This document shows positions 1 to 8,651 of a stretch of DNA of 64,000 nucleotides, in pieces. The notes beneath the pieces were generated by a model that was not told where the DNA came from, made no database searches, and was given only the letters and a program-made list of their open reading frames with translations. Each line of letters opens with the position of its first letter. Position 1 is the first letter of the stretch. The DNA is taken from positions 248,001 to 312,000 of the forward strand of contig NZ_JANIPJ010000006.1 of NCBI RefSeq assembly GCF_024623455.1, read 5' to 3'. Origin of the DNA: Paenibacillus soyae. GTDB taxonomy: Bacteria > Bacillota > Bacilli > Paenibacillales > Paenibacillaceae. Both the position numbers and the translations under genes were made by a program.

Positions 1-119
1 GAAATCGCGAGTACATTTAAAAACGGGTATAAGGTCGCAATAGCTACCATTGTCATGAATAGATAGATGAATAGGTCGAATAGTTTATCGCCAATATTTT
101 TATGAACGACTCCTTGCAT
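1..119 (-). CDS. Carbohydrate ABC transporter permease, LplC/MalG type (5' part only, runs off left edge)
   Basis: The first 39 codons of a membrane protein start at an ATG at 119-117. A TAGGAGG-type ribosome site lies in the preceding bases (about 126-134) and overlaps the stop of the upstream permease. The N-terminus reads MQGVVHKNIGDKLFDLFIYL and continues into a hydrophobic segment ending LYPFLNVLAIS. That pattern (short cytoplasmic lead, first helix, then a YPxLNV-like motif) is typical of LplC-type permeases of sugar ABC importers. It sits 12 bp behind the LplB-type permease at 132-1091, so the two form the usual permease pair. The solute-binding protein of this pair is not in the window and may lie further left. 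The family assignment rests on the N-terminus and context only. Confidence 0.8.
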   Translation of the reverse strand, partial: MQGVVHKNIGDKLFDLFIYLFMTMVAIATLYPFLNVLAI

Positions 120-131
120 ATGCCGCGCCTC

Positions 132-1091
132 CTATATGACTGTTTCTTTGGTGACTCTCTTGTATATTCCGTTCGCGATAAATACCAATAGGATGCTGAC
201 TACGGAATTGAATATACCGATTGCCGTACCGTACGAATACCGGCCCATTTGAATACCGTACTTAAGCGCATACAGATCGAGCACCTCTGAATAATCAGAT
301 ACTAGAGGGTTGCCAAGTAAGAACTGCTTCTCGAAGCCGATGCTGATTAAGTGTCCAATCGACAAGATGAAGAGGACCATGAAGGTTGTACGAATACCAG
401 GCAGCGTGATATGCCACATCTTGCGGAATCTGCCTGCTCCATCAACCGTTGACGCTTCGTAAAGCTCGGGATCGATGCCAGCCATCGCTGCCAGGAAAAT
501 AATCGAGTTCCAGCCCATTTCCTTCCACAAATCTGAAACGGTTACAATTCCCCAGAACAAATCGCCTTTCGCCATAAACTGAATAGGCTGGTCGATAATG
601 TTAAGCCACATGAGCAATTGGTTCACCGCTCCGCCGTCTGTCGAAAGCATTTTATACACGAGTCCGGCTACGACAACCCATGAAACAAAGTGAGGCAAAT
701 ACGAAATCGTTTGAACCGACCGTTTGAATAACTGGCCTTTCATCTCGTTTAACAATAAAGCGAATAGGATAGGAATCGTGAAGCCTACAATGAGCCCCAT
801 CGTGCTCATGGCCAGCGTATTTCGCAAAACGATATAAAATCTTTCATCTTGGAACAATTCAATGAAATTCTGAAAGCCTACCCATTTCTGATCGAAAAGG
901 GAATCTTTCGGCTTATAATTTTGGAAAGCGGTAATCCAGCCCCATACAGGCACATAGCTGAAAATAAAAATCCATATGACGAATGGAAGCGACATCATGT
1001 ACAAGTAACGCTGCTGGAAAGCTTTGAACCAGACCCGGTTCCTTTTGAGCGTCGATCCTGCTTCCGGGGTCATTTCTGTTAGCGGTTTCAT
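132..1091 (-). CDS. Sugar ABC transporter permease, LplB type
   Basis: A 319-residue inner-membrane permease of a CUT1-type oligosaccharide importer. It has about six hydrophobic helices (first around YLYMMSLPFVIWIFIFSYVP) and the EAA-loop signature near residues 210-225 (DPELYEASTVDGAGRFRKMW), which contacts the ATPase. The start chosen is the ATG at 1091, since AGGAGGAAC lies 7-8 bp upstream. An in-frame start at 1163 would add 24 residues that include this ribosome site, so it is unlikely. The gene is followed after 12 bp by the LplC-type permease at the left edge. No ATPase is encoded; such systems usually share an MsmX-type ATPase. The substrate cannot be read from the permease, but neighbouring GH43 enzymes suggest a plant-type oligosaccharide. 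Confidence 0.9.
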   Translation of the reverse strand: MKPLTEMTPEAGSTLKRNRVWFKAFQQRYLYMMSLPFVIWIFIFSYVPVWGWITAFQNYKPKDSLFDQKWVGFQNFIELFQDERFYIVLRNTLAMSTMGLIVGFTIPILFALLLNEMKGQLFKRSVQTISYLPHFVSWVVVAGLVYKMLSTDGGAVNQLLMWLNIIDQPIQFMAKGDLFWGIVTVSDLWKEMGWNSIIFLAAMAGIDPELYEASTVDGAGRFRKMWHITLPGIRTTFMVLFILSIGHLISIGFEKQFLLGNPLVSDYSEVLDLYALKYGIQMGRYSYGTAIGIFNSVVSILLVFIANGIYKRVTKETVI

Positions 1092-1166
1092 CTGTGTTCC
1101 TCCTAGCTTGTTAAGCTGCCCTCTCTTATTTGTACTTATCATAATCGATAGAGACCAATCCATTGC

Positions 1167-1194
1167 ACCCGATAAAGTCGACCTAAAATCATAT
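1167..1194 (-). promoter_or_regulatory. Candidate promoter of the permease pair
   Basis: On the minus strand an ATATGATTTTA box (1184-1194) containing TATGAT lies behind a run of T residues and about 95 bp upstream of the permease ATG at 1091. The same 11-mer, again preceded by a T run, occurs upstream of the solute-binding protein operon at 43778-43788. A second possible arrangement is TTGATA at about 1192 with a TATCGG box 17 bp later. It is offered as a candidate only. Confidence 0.35.
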
Positions 1195-1217
1195 CAAAAA
1201 AAACCTTTTCAAACGCA

Positions 1218-1272
1218 AAAAACGCCATCGAGCTTCGATTTCATAGAATCGAATGGTTGATGGCGCTTTTTT
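1218..1272 (-). terminator. Rho-independent terminator, probably bidirectional
   Basis: A long inverted repeat pairs AACGCCATC and TTCGATT with AATCGAA and GATGGCG-type arms. It has T runs at both ends (TTTTTT at 1267-1272 on plus, TTTTTTGCG on minus). It sits just downstream of the GH16 remnant stop at 1296 and closes the GH43 transcription unit. Confidence 0.8.
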
Positions 1273-1295
1273 GCTCACAGAGCTACCCTATTGTC

Positions 1296-1595
1296 CTAAT
1301 TGCTTGTATATTTCACCCAGTCATAATACGCATATATCGGATTCGCCCCGTTATAGCTGCCTAGCCATGCATCTACGCCTGTACCGTTCCATAGATTCAT
1401 CATGATTTTACCTGGCGTCTTCGGTATATTGGAAGTTGCCGTATGCTTCAATACACCGTCAACGTACCACTTGATGGATCCTGGCTGCCAGTCGAAAGCG
1501 TAGGTGTGAAATCCTTGAGAAGCATCGAAGCCGAGATCTACGATCTTCTCGTGGCCTCCCACGCCGTTCGTATAGTAGTTGAATTGAACTTTCAC
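1296..1595 (-). pseudogene. GH16 licheninase (beta-1,3-1,4-glucanase) C-terminal remnant
   Basis: The 99 codons match the C-terminal half of Bacillus-type GH16 lichenases very closely. Recognisable stretches include [54 protein letters not shown] and YDWVKYTSN. The family's N-terminal half is missing: there is no signal peptide, no first beta sheets, and no catalytic DEIDIEFLG motif with its two glutamates. The remnant begins, with a GTG, at the residue that would follow that motif. It lies 9 bp behind the stop of the GH43-like gene, with no convincing ribosome site of its own. It is most simply the 3' end of a lichenase gene whose front was lost by deletion or by insertion of the neighbouring genes. 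It could not be an active glucanase as it stands. Confidence 0.85.
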
Positions 1596-1604
1596 TATAT
1601 TATT

Positions 1605-2525
1605 CTATCGATCTCCCGCTCCAAGCTTCAACTCAAACTCCTTGTCGCGGTCGCAGATCAGCGTTCCGTCCACAACCTCCAGCTTGGCCACCTGAAGGGA
1701 GGAGCGGCGCCATTCATAATGATTCGACTCCTCATGATGCCCGTTCACGCGGCCGGGATGAGTAAAATAAAAGATATACCCTTCTTCTCCTTGCACGACC
1801 ACGTCCGCGTGAAGGCCGATCGTCCCGTCATCCTCGCGTTTGCCAGGCTGGTCGAGAATGATGCCGTTTCGCTCCCATGCCGTAAGATCATCGGAGCGGA
1901 ACACGCCCTGCCCCCGCCACTCGTCTACAATCATCCAATAATAGCCGCCCAAGCGGAAAACATTCGGTCCTTCGTGGCCTCTTTCGGTAATGACCGGACC
2001 AATCGGCTGCCATTCATACAGATCCTTGCTCTCGGCCGCGTAAGTATGATTCCGCTGCTTAAACCACATTCGGAACATGCCGTTCGGCAGTTGGAACACA
2101 CAGGCATCAATCACGTTCTCCTCGCTTATTCCAAGCGTGGACTGGAACTCCCAACGAATCAGGTCGGGGCTTGTATAATGCCGGATACGAGCCTTGCCCG
2201 ACCAATCAATAGGTACGCCGTGGACATAAGTGACATACATATGGTACAGGCCATCATGCCAGATGATTTCCGGCGCCCAGAACGTATTTCTGCCCCATTC
2301 CGTTTCGAGCCCTTGCAGGGTTCCTCGGTATAACCAGGTGGATCCGCCATCCGATGAAGAAGCAACGCCGAGATCGGTGCCGTGCACCCATCCGTATTTC
2401 GGCCCCTCCTGCGTTGCGCGGCGGTTCGTATAGATCATCCACCATTCCTTGGCCTGCCGATTCCATATGACTACAGGATCCGCCGCACCGTCATAGATGG
2501 GATCCCTAAACAATGGCGATTTCAT
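1605..2525 (-). CDS. GH43/GH117-like five-bladed beta-propeller glycosidase
   Basis: A 306-residue protein without signal peptide, so probably cytoplasmic. Repeated beta-propeller blades are visible: DPVVIWNRQAKEWWMIYTNR near residues 17-36, WAPEIIWHDGLYHMYVTYV near 83-101, RMWFKQRNHTYAAESKDLYEW and HEGPNVFRLGGYYWMIVDEW. The acidic residues in the ADPVV, FWAPEI and HEGPNV stretches are candidates for the GH43-type catalytic triad. The ATG at 2525 directly follows the stop of the upstream GH43 gene (TAAATG), so the two are translationally coupled. Together they probably trim oligosaccharides after import. The exact family (GH43, GH117 or an unclassified propeller family) is uncertain. Confidence 0.7.
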   Translation of the reverse strand: MKSPLFRDPIYDGAADPVVIWNRQAKEWWMIYTNRRATQEGPKYGWVHGTDLGVASSSDGGSTWLYRGTLQGLETEWGRNTFWAPEIIWHDGLYHMYVTYVHGVPIDWSGKARIRHYTSPDLIRWEFQSTLGISEENVIDACVFQLPNGMFRMWFKQRNHTYAAESKDLYEWQPIGPVITERGHEGPNVFRLGGYYWMIVDEWRGQGVFRSDDLTAWERNGIILDQPGKREDDGTIGLHADVVVQGEEGYIFYFTHPGRVNGHHEESNHYEWRRSSLQVAKLEVVDGTLICDRDKEFELKLGAGDR

Positions 2526-4085
2526 TTATTCTCCACTCCCCGCAACTTCGTAACCGAAATGGTCGACATCGATATAACCCTGCTCGCTTTCGCCGTTAAG
2601 GCTGTATACCCCGATCCGGTCTCCCCTGTAATTGCCCCACCCCAGCTGATAGGCGTCTCCAAAGCTCTCGAACTGCTCCCCATCGACGCTGTATTCGAAC
2701 CGGCTAATTCCGTCTATGTTCCACACCGATCTTAACCAAAGGGCAGTGCTTGTTAATTTCGGCCCCCATACGACCGTTCCCGAGTTATTGAACTTCAGGA
2801 CCCTTGTCCCGTTCAGCTGTTGAACGCCAACCGTGCAATAGGTTTTCGCGAAATGGCAAAGACCCGCTTCCTGTCCGTCCGCCATGCCGCCGATCTCTAT
2901 TTTCACTGTTGCTTCGTTATGAATGGTCCTGAACGCTCTTTGCGAAAGGACGTTGCATACGGTGAAAAAATTGTCCCTGTCGATAGGTTGGCATGCATGC
3001 AGACGCAAATAGCCGGGCCGTTCCGTTAACGACCACTTATCGGCTCTTGGCTGATGGTTCCATTCCCAATAAGGTTTAAGATCGGCTCTGTCAAAATCGT
3101 CGGATGTGGAAAGAACCGTTGCGGGATGCCCGTTAATCGGCTTCCTGCCTCCCCATACCATCTCTCCGACTCCGTCGCCGTCCGTATCATCTCCGATGAT
3201 CGGCCAACCGTCCACCCATGTTACGGGCAGCAAGTGCAGCGGCCTGCCTTCGTGCGCGCCCGAACCTTGATGGCTGATGAAGTACCAATCCCCGGAGACC
3301 GTCTGGACAAGTCCGCCCTGATTGGGCTCCCGGTCTATTTCCTTGCCGTGGGTATGGATAATTTCCTTCTCTTCATAAGGACCATAAATATGCTCTGACC
3401 TTAACATCATGACATCCCGGGCTTCAACGCCTCCCCGAGCGCGCACCTCGCTGTGGAAGAAATAGTAGGTTCCGTTTATTTTGTAGAGCTTATTAGCTTC
3501 GCTTCCTTTGTATTGATGGATAATCCTACCGCTGTCATGCAGCAGCTCTTTGCCGTCTTCGCTAAGTTTAATTAGATGGATATTATAGTTGTCGGCGAAA
3601 TGGGTGGCGACCAGGTAGCCTTGTCCGTCATCGTCCCAGAATGGACAGCAGTCATCCCAACCGGCGACCTCCCACACCCGATGAAGCGGCTCCCAAGGTC
3701 CAGCCGGATCGGTTGCCGTGCTCATAAACAAGCCTTCGTCGGGCGTGAAGAAATACACCCAATATTTATACTTATGGAATCGGATGGCGCCGGCCCAGAC
3801 GCCTCTGCCGTAACGGTTCATTCGATCATAATCGTATTCCGGGCCGATGCTTGTCAAATCTGGTACAACATGCCCGATCATGCTCCAATTCACGAGATCC
3901 TTGGAATGCAGCACCGCCATCCCCGGAGAGCAATGCAAGGTAGAGGAGATGGCGTAATAATCATCCCCGACCCGAATGGCATCCGGATCGCTATAATCGC
4001 CGGGCAAGACAGGATTGACATAGGTGCCGTCTCCCTGATCTCCCCAAGCTCCCTTCTTCGATAACAGATTGTAGTTATCCTCCAT
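2526..4085 (-). CDS. GH43 beta-xylosidase/alpha-L-arabinofuranosidase-like enzyme
   Basis: A 519-residue GH43 protein without signal peptide. The N-terminal propeller opens with NPVLPGDYSDPDAIRVGDDY, containing the catalytic-base aspartate of the family (SDPD), around residues 24-43. A second acidic motif is WDDDGQGYLVATH near 150, and the likely general-acid glutamate is in KGSEANKLYK near 192. Residues from about 330 to the end form the C-terminal concanavalin-like beta-sandwich common to GH43 xylosidases. The ATG at 4085 is preferred, 9 bp behind AAGGAG; a TTG immediately before it (4088) is also possible. It is the first gene of a unit with the next propeller enzyme and is preceded by one of the three shared regulatory elements (4150-4220). 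Whether it acts on xylose or arabinose linkages cannot be decided here. Confidence 0.88.
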   Translation of the reverse strand: MEDNYNLLSKKGAWGDQGDGTYVNPVLPGDYSDPDAIRVGDDYYAISSTLHCSPGMAVLHSKDLVNWSMIGHVVPDLTSIGPEYDYDRMNRYGRGVWAGAIRFHKYKYWVYFFTPDEGLFMSTATDPAGPWEPLHRVWEVAGWDDCCPFWDDDGQGYLVATHFADNYNIHLIKLSEDGKELLHDSGRIIHQYKGSEANKLYKINGTYYFFHSEVRARGGVEARDVMMLRSEHIYGPYEEKEIIHTHGKEIDREPNQGGLVQTVSGDWYFISHQGSGAHEGRPLHLLPVTWVDGWPIIGDDTDGDGVGEMVWGGRKPINGHPATVLSTSDDFDRADLKPYWEWNHQPRADKWSLTERPGYLRLHACQPIDRDNFFTVCNVLSQRAFRTIHNEATVKIEIGGMADGQEAGLCHFAKTYCTVGVQQLNGTRVLKFNNSGTVVWGPKLTSTALWLRSVWNIDGISRFEYSVDGEQFESFGDAYQLGWGNYRGDRIGVYSLNGESEQGYIDVDHFGYEVAGSGE

Positions 4086-4149
4086 CAATAGAGTCTCCTT
4101 TTCATTCCTGATTTCACATTATGCATAATAGAATACTGTCTTCTTTTGA

Positions 4150-4220
4150 ATGTAATATCATGTTTGATGAGTGTTCAAGTTCGCATTATTTGAAAATATC
4201 GATTTGATGTATTTTGAACC
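4150..4220 (-). promoter_or_regulatory. Shared activator element plus promoter, copy A (GH43 operon)
   Basis: On the minus strand the block runs GGTTCAAAAT, CATCAAATCG, then GAACTTGAAC. The last six bases (TTGAAC, 4173-4178) serve as -35. Exactly 17 bp later lies TTACAT (4150-4155) as -10, about 65 bp ahead of the ATG at 4085. Copies B (20045-20116) and C (24045-24115) have the same blocks in the same order and the same 17-bp spacer. The layout, an upstream block abutting -35, fits a class II AraC-type activator site. Confidence 0.72.
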
Positions 4221-4235
4221 TGTGTAGACAACACA

Positions 4236-4260
4236 AATAGGGGTGCAGAGCACCCCTATT
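4236..4260 (-). terminator. Stem-loop terminator of the alginate-lyase-like gene
   Basis: An 11-bp perfect stem (AATAGGGGTGC / GCACCCCTATT) with a 3-base loop lies 77 bp past the stop at 4337. On the minus strand it is followed by TTGTGTTG, only a weak T tract. Confidence 0.65.
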
Positions 4261-4336
4261 GCTATAGGATTAAGAAGTCAATGCAGGAGAAGGAAAGTCG
4301 GACTTCCCCTGCAAGCTATCCTTCTGTTCCCGCCTG

Positions 4337-7300
4337 TTATAATCCCGCAAGGGCAGCAATCTCGCCAGGGGAGAGAGCATGGTAATACACCCTGAAGTCA
4401 TCCACTTTCCCATCGAGGTACGGATCGGAGGTATATTGGGACCGGCCGATCCAGTTTTGCGCGGTGGCTCCCAGATCGGACGGTTTAAGGGTCATCGCGG
4501 TATTTTGCCCGACTTGCGCGCCGTCCACGTAGAGGGTACCCGTTGATCCATTTAAGGTGACGGCTACATGATGCCAGCCACCCGTCGGCAGCGCCGACTG
4601 CCCGTTAATGATTTGTTCGCTCGAACCGTTCTTCTTGATGGCAAAGCGGATTTTGCCGTTGGCTCCGTTCTTCGGAGTGAGGAACATATTGGTCGCGGTT
4701 CCGGAACCGAAATCGAAAATCCGCGACCAGTTGCTCACGCTCTCCAGATTCACCCAGGCCGCTATGGTGAGCGCGTCTGCGCCGGAGACAACAGCGGACG
4801 GAAGGGCAATATATCCGTTTGTTCCGTTAAGCTCCGCTGCATTGCCGGCTTTGCCCGTCGTCCAGGCTGCCCCGCCATTGATTGTTCCATGCTTGAAATC
4901 ACCTGATGCGTCTGCCGCCGCAGTCCCGCTGGATTGATCGAATTTATACCAGACGACCATGCCGGGTGCGGCAAGAGCGGCGATCTCGTCGGCAGGAAGC
5001 GCTTGGTCATAAATACGGAAGTCATCCACTCGTCCATCGAGATAGGGATCCGGGTACTGGGAGCGGCCGATCCAATTCTGAGTGGTGGCGCCCAGATCGG
5101 ACGGTTTTAGGGTCATCGACGTATTGGTACCCACTTGGGAGCCGTCCACATAGAGAATGCCGGTCGAACCGTTTAACGTGACGGCCACATGATGCCAGCC
5201 TCCCGTCGGCAGCGCCGACCCCCCTTCAATGATTTGCTCGCTCGAATTATTGTTTTTGATCGCGAATCGGATTTTTCCGTTGGCTCCGTTTTTCGGCGTG
5301 AGGAACATGCTGGTCGAAGTTCCGGAACCAAAATCGAAAATCCGTGTCCAGTTGCTCGCCGTATCCAGATTCACCCATGCGGAAATGGTAAGCGTGTCGG
5401 TCTCGGAGACAATACCGCCGGGAAGAGCAACATAGCCGTTCGGTCCGGCAAGATCGACAGCGCCTCCGATTCTGCCTGTCGTCCAGGCTGTACCGCCGCT
5501 CAACGTCCCATGATTGCCGTTTCCGGATGCGTCTGCGGTCGAAGCTCCGCCTGTTTCGTCAAACGTATACCTGGAAATGAGGCTCGCGACCGGCATACCA
5601 ACGGTTGTTGCGGAAGCAATGGCCGACATGTCCGATTCTCCTATTGCATTGACTGCCGTTACCTTGTAATGGTAAGACGTTATCGGCTTCAATCCCTGGC
5701 TGGCAAACGATGTTTCTGTAATCACTTGACTATTAACCTTTGTGAACTCGGCATTCTCCGCCAAAGAATCGGAGATGTAAACGTTATAACCCGCTGCTCC
5801 CGTTATTGCCGGCCAGCTTATGTTAATCGATCTATGGTCTACAGCCGCGGCCGCCACTCCTGTCGGAGCTGCCGTTACGGTTTCCAGAGATTGTCCGTTC
5901 ATCACGCTCGTCATTTCAGATGAACTTATCGCGCGGGTATAGATTCTGAAATCATCTACCCGGCCGTCGAGATACGGATCGGAGAATTGGGAGCGGCCGA
6001 TCCGATTCTGAGTCGTAGCTCCCATATCGGACGGTTTGATGGTCATCGACGTATTGCTGCCCGCTTGGGCGCCGTCCACGTAGAGCGTGCCGGTCGAACC
6101 GTTTAACGTGACGGCCACATGATGCCAGCCTCCCGTTGCCAGCGCAGACTGCCCGTCAATAATCTGCTCGCTCGAATTATTGTTTTTGATCGCAAAGCGG
6201 ATTTTCCCATTGGATCCGTTTTTCGGTGAAAGATACATATAGGTGGAGGTTCCGGAACCGAAATCGAAAATCCGCGTCCAGTTGCTCGCGGTATCGAGAT
6301 TGACCCATGCCGCAACCGTGATCGTGTCGGCCCCTTCGACAACGCCGGCGGGAAGCTCGATATAGTCGTTGGTCCCGTCAAGAACGACCGCGTTGCCTGA
6401 TTGCCCGGTTGTCCAAGCCGCGCCGCCATTTACGGTCCCGGTACTGCCATATCCGGATGCGTCCGCGGCCGAAGCTCCGCTCGTTTCGTCCAATTTGTAC
6501 CAGGCTTTTAAAGAGGCGTCGGCGATGACTACTACGGTTGCCTGGTAAGCTTGACCGTTATAGGTCGCGGTAATCGTCGCCGTACCTGTGCTAATCCCGG
6601 TCACCAAGCCTGCCGAATCGACGGCTGCCACAGCCGGATCGGATGAAGCAAAGCTCGCCTGGCTGGTAAGAACCTGAATGCTTCGGTCCGGATGAATGAC
6701 TCTTAATACGGATTGATGCTTATGATTGACATGAAGAGAATAACGGCTTACATCGAAATCCGGAATGCCTTCTCCCCCCGTTGCGGCCGATACAACGGCA
6801 AACGTTGATGCCCCGGATACGCGGACCTTATAATAGTAATTCGTATTGGGCGTCAAGCTTGTATCGCTATAAGACGTTGTCGGAATTGGCGCGCTGTTAA
6901 TCTGGGTATACGTTCCGTTCTCTTCCGTGGATCTGTAGATGTTGTAACCGAGCGCGTCCGGTACAGCCGCCCAGCTTAAGTTGATCGCATCCGAACCTGT
7001 ACTCGTTGCCTTCAATCCCGTGATATTATCTAGAATGATTCGATTGCTCACCCCGTCAGCCTTGGCTGCATCGGGCGTGTACAGCAGCGACGCCAACGGA
7101 TAATCCTTTCCTGCAACCTCCGGCATTCTCGTTTCATAGGCATAGGCCAGGTATTTGAATTTTTCCTGGGTCATATCCCGTCCTTCGATATATTTATAAT
7201 AGTTGTACAGAACGCTGTTGAACCCATCGATTCTGCCTCTTTGATCCGGATTGATCTTATCAAAAATTTGACCGGCATAGCTTTGGTTGGCGACTGCGGG

Positions 7301-8491
7301 CGTCCATGGCACATCATATCCCAAATGATACTTCAGAGCATGGGTCATCCCTGCCAACAGTCGATCATCGAGGAAGTTGAATGGATTCACCGCATTGGCG
7401 GCCGTGGACATCGTTCCGTCTACCGGGTCAACCTTCGTCCCCTGGGCGTAGATGGTCTGCGCCAACGTAGACAATCCGGCGATATTGGCGTAGGCATGTC
7501 CCACGTCGCGGCCCATCTCCATTAACTGCACATGATAATCCGACGGGTCGAGCGGTTCTCCCGTCATTTCATTCGTCGTCATCCATCGCATTTCATGCTT
7601 GATCGAACCGTTCCTTCCTCCATCATCGCCTGCGGCGTTAACCATCGCCGCTTCTACGGCCTCTGCGTACAGCGCCAGATCATTGATAAAGATCGCCCGC
7701 GCCATCGTACCCATAACCGTAAACTGATGCTGGTTCATGAAGAAAGAATGCGGGTTATAAGTGACCGAGCAAAGCTCCATCATGTTTGTAAAATTCTGAG
7801 TGTCGGTGGCCGTCCATTTCAGACTTGCCGTCTGGGTATCGGAATATCGCATAATCTCTGCAGCCGCCGCGAGCAAATAAGTCATCGTCGCAAATCGGAA
7901 GCTCGTATGAGGAGCAACGGACTGGATGCCGGAATAAGCTCTGATGATAGACATCGCGCTGGAACGGTATGTCTCGTCGCCGGTAATATACCACATAACC
8001 GCTTGCTTGAAAGCGACTAAAGCATCCGTATTCGCGCGCGTTCCCACATAATCGCTTGGATTAGCCCAATATTTTCCGTTCGCATCAGTAAAGGCCCACG
8101 GCCCGCGGATATTAACGAACAGATCATTTCCGGCTTCATATAAGATTCTTGGATTCGGTCTGGATTGCGGGTCGGCGGCAAACGCTTCGAACGCCGTATT
8201 CCAAGGCTCGTCCCCTGCTCTTACATGGTCGCGCATATTGTCCAGATCGGCCAATGACATAGCAATGCCCGGATGATGGATCGTCGCCGATACGGTGTTC
8301 CCGTTTGCATCCGTATAGGAAGCAATCACGTCCGCATTGACTGCTTGCGGTTTGTAAGAAGTAATCAGCGGAGAAACAGCCGCTTCCGCTGTTTCCTTCC
8401 ATCCAAAGCCTGTAAAGGTCATAGCTAATGTAAAACAAAGAATATAGACAAAAAATCGTTGGCAGCGCTTTCTTAATTGGTTAAAATCCAT
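4337..8491 (-). CDS. Secreted alginate-lyase-like protein with FN3, Big2 and three LamG-like modules
   Basis: A 1384-residue exported protein. A signal peptide (about residues 1-37, ending AEA) follows a clear AAGGAGG site. Residues of about 70-480 form an alpha-helical alginate_lyase (PF05426-like) domain, with NPHSFFMNQHQF and LMEMGRDVGHAYANIAGL motifs carrying conserved His, Arg and Tyr candidates. Then come an FN3 domain (about 490-575), a Big2-type Ig domain (about 575-657), a LamG/concanavalin-like domain (about 658-850), a second FN3 (about 870-963), and two more LamG-like domains (about 967-1170 and 1175-1384). There is no SLH, LPXTG or other surface anchor, so it is presumably released. 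The true substrate of the lyase domain is unknown; PF05426-type proteins act on several uronic-acid polymers. It lies in series with the 2525-residue protein and the transporter upstream. Confidence 0.82.
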   Translation of the reverse strand: MDFNQLRKRCQRFFVYILCFTLAMTFTGFGWKETAEAAVSPLITSYKPQAVNADVIASYTDANGNTVSATIHHPGIAMSLADLDNMRDHVRAGDEPWNTAFEAFAADPQSRPNPRILYEAGNDLFVNIRGPWAFTDANGKYWANPSDYVGTRANTDALVAFKQAVMWYITGDETYRSSAMSIIRAYSGIQSVAPHTSFRFATMTYLLAAAAEIMRYSDTQTASLKWTATDTQNFTNMMELCSVTYNPHSFFMNQHQFTVMGTMARAIFINDLALYAEAVEAAMVNAAGDDGGRNGSIKHEMRWMTTNEMTGEPLDPSDYHVQLMEMGRDVGHAYANIAGLSTLAQTIYAQGTKVDPVDGTMSTAANAVNPFNFLDDRLLAGMTHALKYHLGYDVPWTPAVANQSYAGQIFDKINPDQRGRIDGFNSVLYNYYKYIEGRDMTQEKFKYLAYAYETRMPEVAGKDYPLASLLYTPDAAKADGVSNRIILDNITGLKATSTGSDAINLSWAAVPDALGYNIYRSTEENGTYTQINSAPIPTTSYSDTSLTPNTNYYYKVRVSGASTFAVVSAATGGEGIPDFDVSRYSLHVNHKHQSVLRVIHPDRSIQVLTSQASFASSDPAVAAVDSAGLVTGISTGTATITATYNGQAYQATVVVIADASLKAWYKLDETSGASAADASGYGSTGTVNGGAAWTTGQSGNAVVLDGTNDYIELPAGVVEGADTITVAAWVNLDTASNWTRIFDFGSGTSTYMYLSPKNGSNGKIRFAIKNNNSSEQIIDGQSALATGGWHHVAVTLNGSTGTLYVDGAQAGSNTSMTIKPSDMGATTQNRIGRSQFSDPYLDGRVDDFRIYTRAISSSEMTSVMNGQSLETVTAAPTGVAAAAVDHRSINISWPAITGAAGYNVYISDSLAENAEFTKVNSQVITETSFASQGLKPITSYHYKVTAVNAIGESDMSAIASATTVGMPVASLISRYTFDETGGASTADASGNGNHGTLSGGTAWTTGRIGGAVDLAGPNGYVALPGGIVSETDTLTISAWVNLDTASNWTRIFDFGSGTSTSMFLTPKNGANGKIRFAIKNNNSSEQIIEGGSALPTGGWHHVAVTLNGSTGILYVDGSQVGTNTSMTLKPSDLGATTQNWIGRSQYPDPYLDGRVDDFRIYDQALPADEIAALAAPGMVVWYKFDQSSGTAAADASGDFKHGTINGGAAWTTGKAGNAAELNGTNGYIALPSAVVSGADALTIAAWVNLESVSNWSRIFDFGSGTATNMFLTPKNGANGKIRFAIKKNGSSEQIINGQSALPTGGWHHVAVTLNGSTGTLYVDGAQVGQNTAMTLKPSDLGATAQNWIGRSQYTSDPYLDGKVDDFRVYYHALSPGEIAALAGL
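4340..6510 (-). repeat. Three tandem-type LamG-coding repeats
   Basis: Three segments (about 4340-4970, 4970-5590 and 5930-6510) encode near-identical LamG-like modules and are similar at DNA level too. The block around 'atgatgccagcc' recurs at about 4570, 5191 and 6119, with the same flanking order of motifs. The first two are adjacent; an FN3 module separates the third. Such long direct repeats can recombine and change module number. Confidence 0.8.
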
Positions 8492-8584
8492 TCTTATCCC
8501 TCCTTTTTAATCTTGCTCATCATTACTGCTGCTGCAGCATGTCGGCGTTTATCCCCACTCTTTCTTTTTCCATTTTCAAGAAGT

Positions 8585-8623
8585 GAAGCCCCCAATTCAG
8601 AACGAAATTCGATTGGGGGCTTC
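8585..8623 (-). terminator. Hairpin downstream of the 2525-codon gene
   Basis: A 12-bp perfect stem (GAAGCCCCCAAT / ATTGGGGGCTTC) with a 15-base loop lies 28 bp past the stop at 8652. On the minus strand the following bases (ACTTCTTG) are only weakly T-rich. It may act as a leaky terminator or 3'-end stabiliser ahead of the lyase gene. Confidence 0.6.
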
Positions 8624-8651
8624 GATGATTCATGTCAGGTTAACTCATTGA

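Noticed and set aside
1443-2333. Plus-strand open frame of 296 codons opposite the GH43-like gene
   Set aside because: It crosses two minus-strand genes, including the GH16 remnant, and shows no domain or ribosome site.
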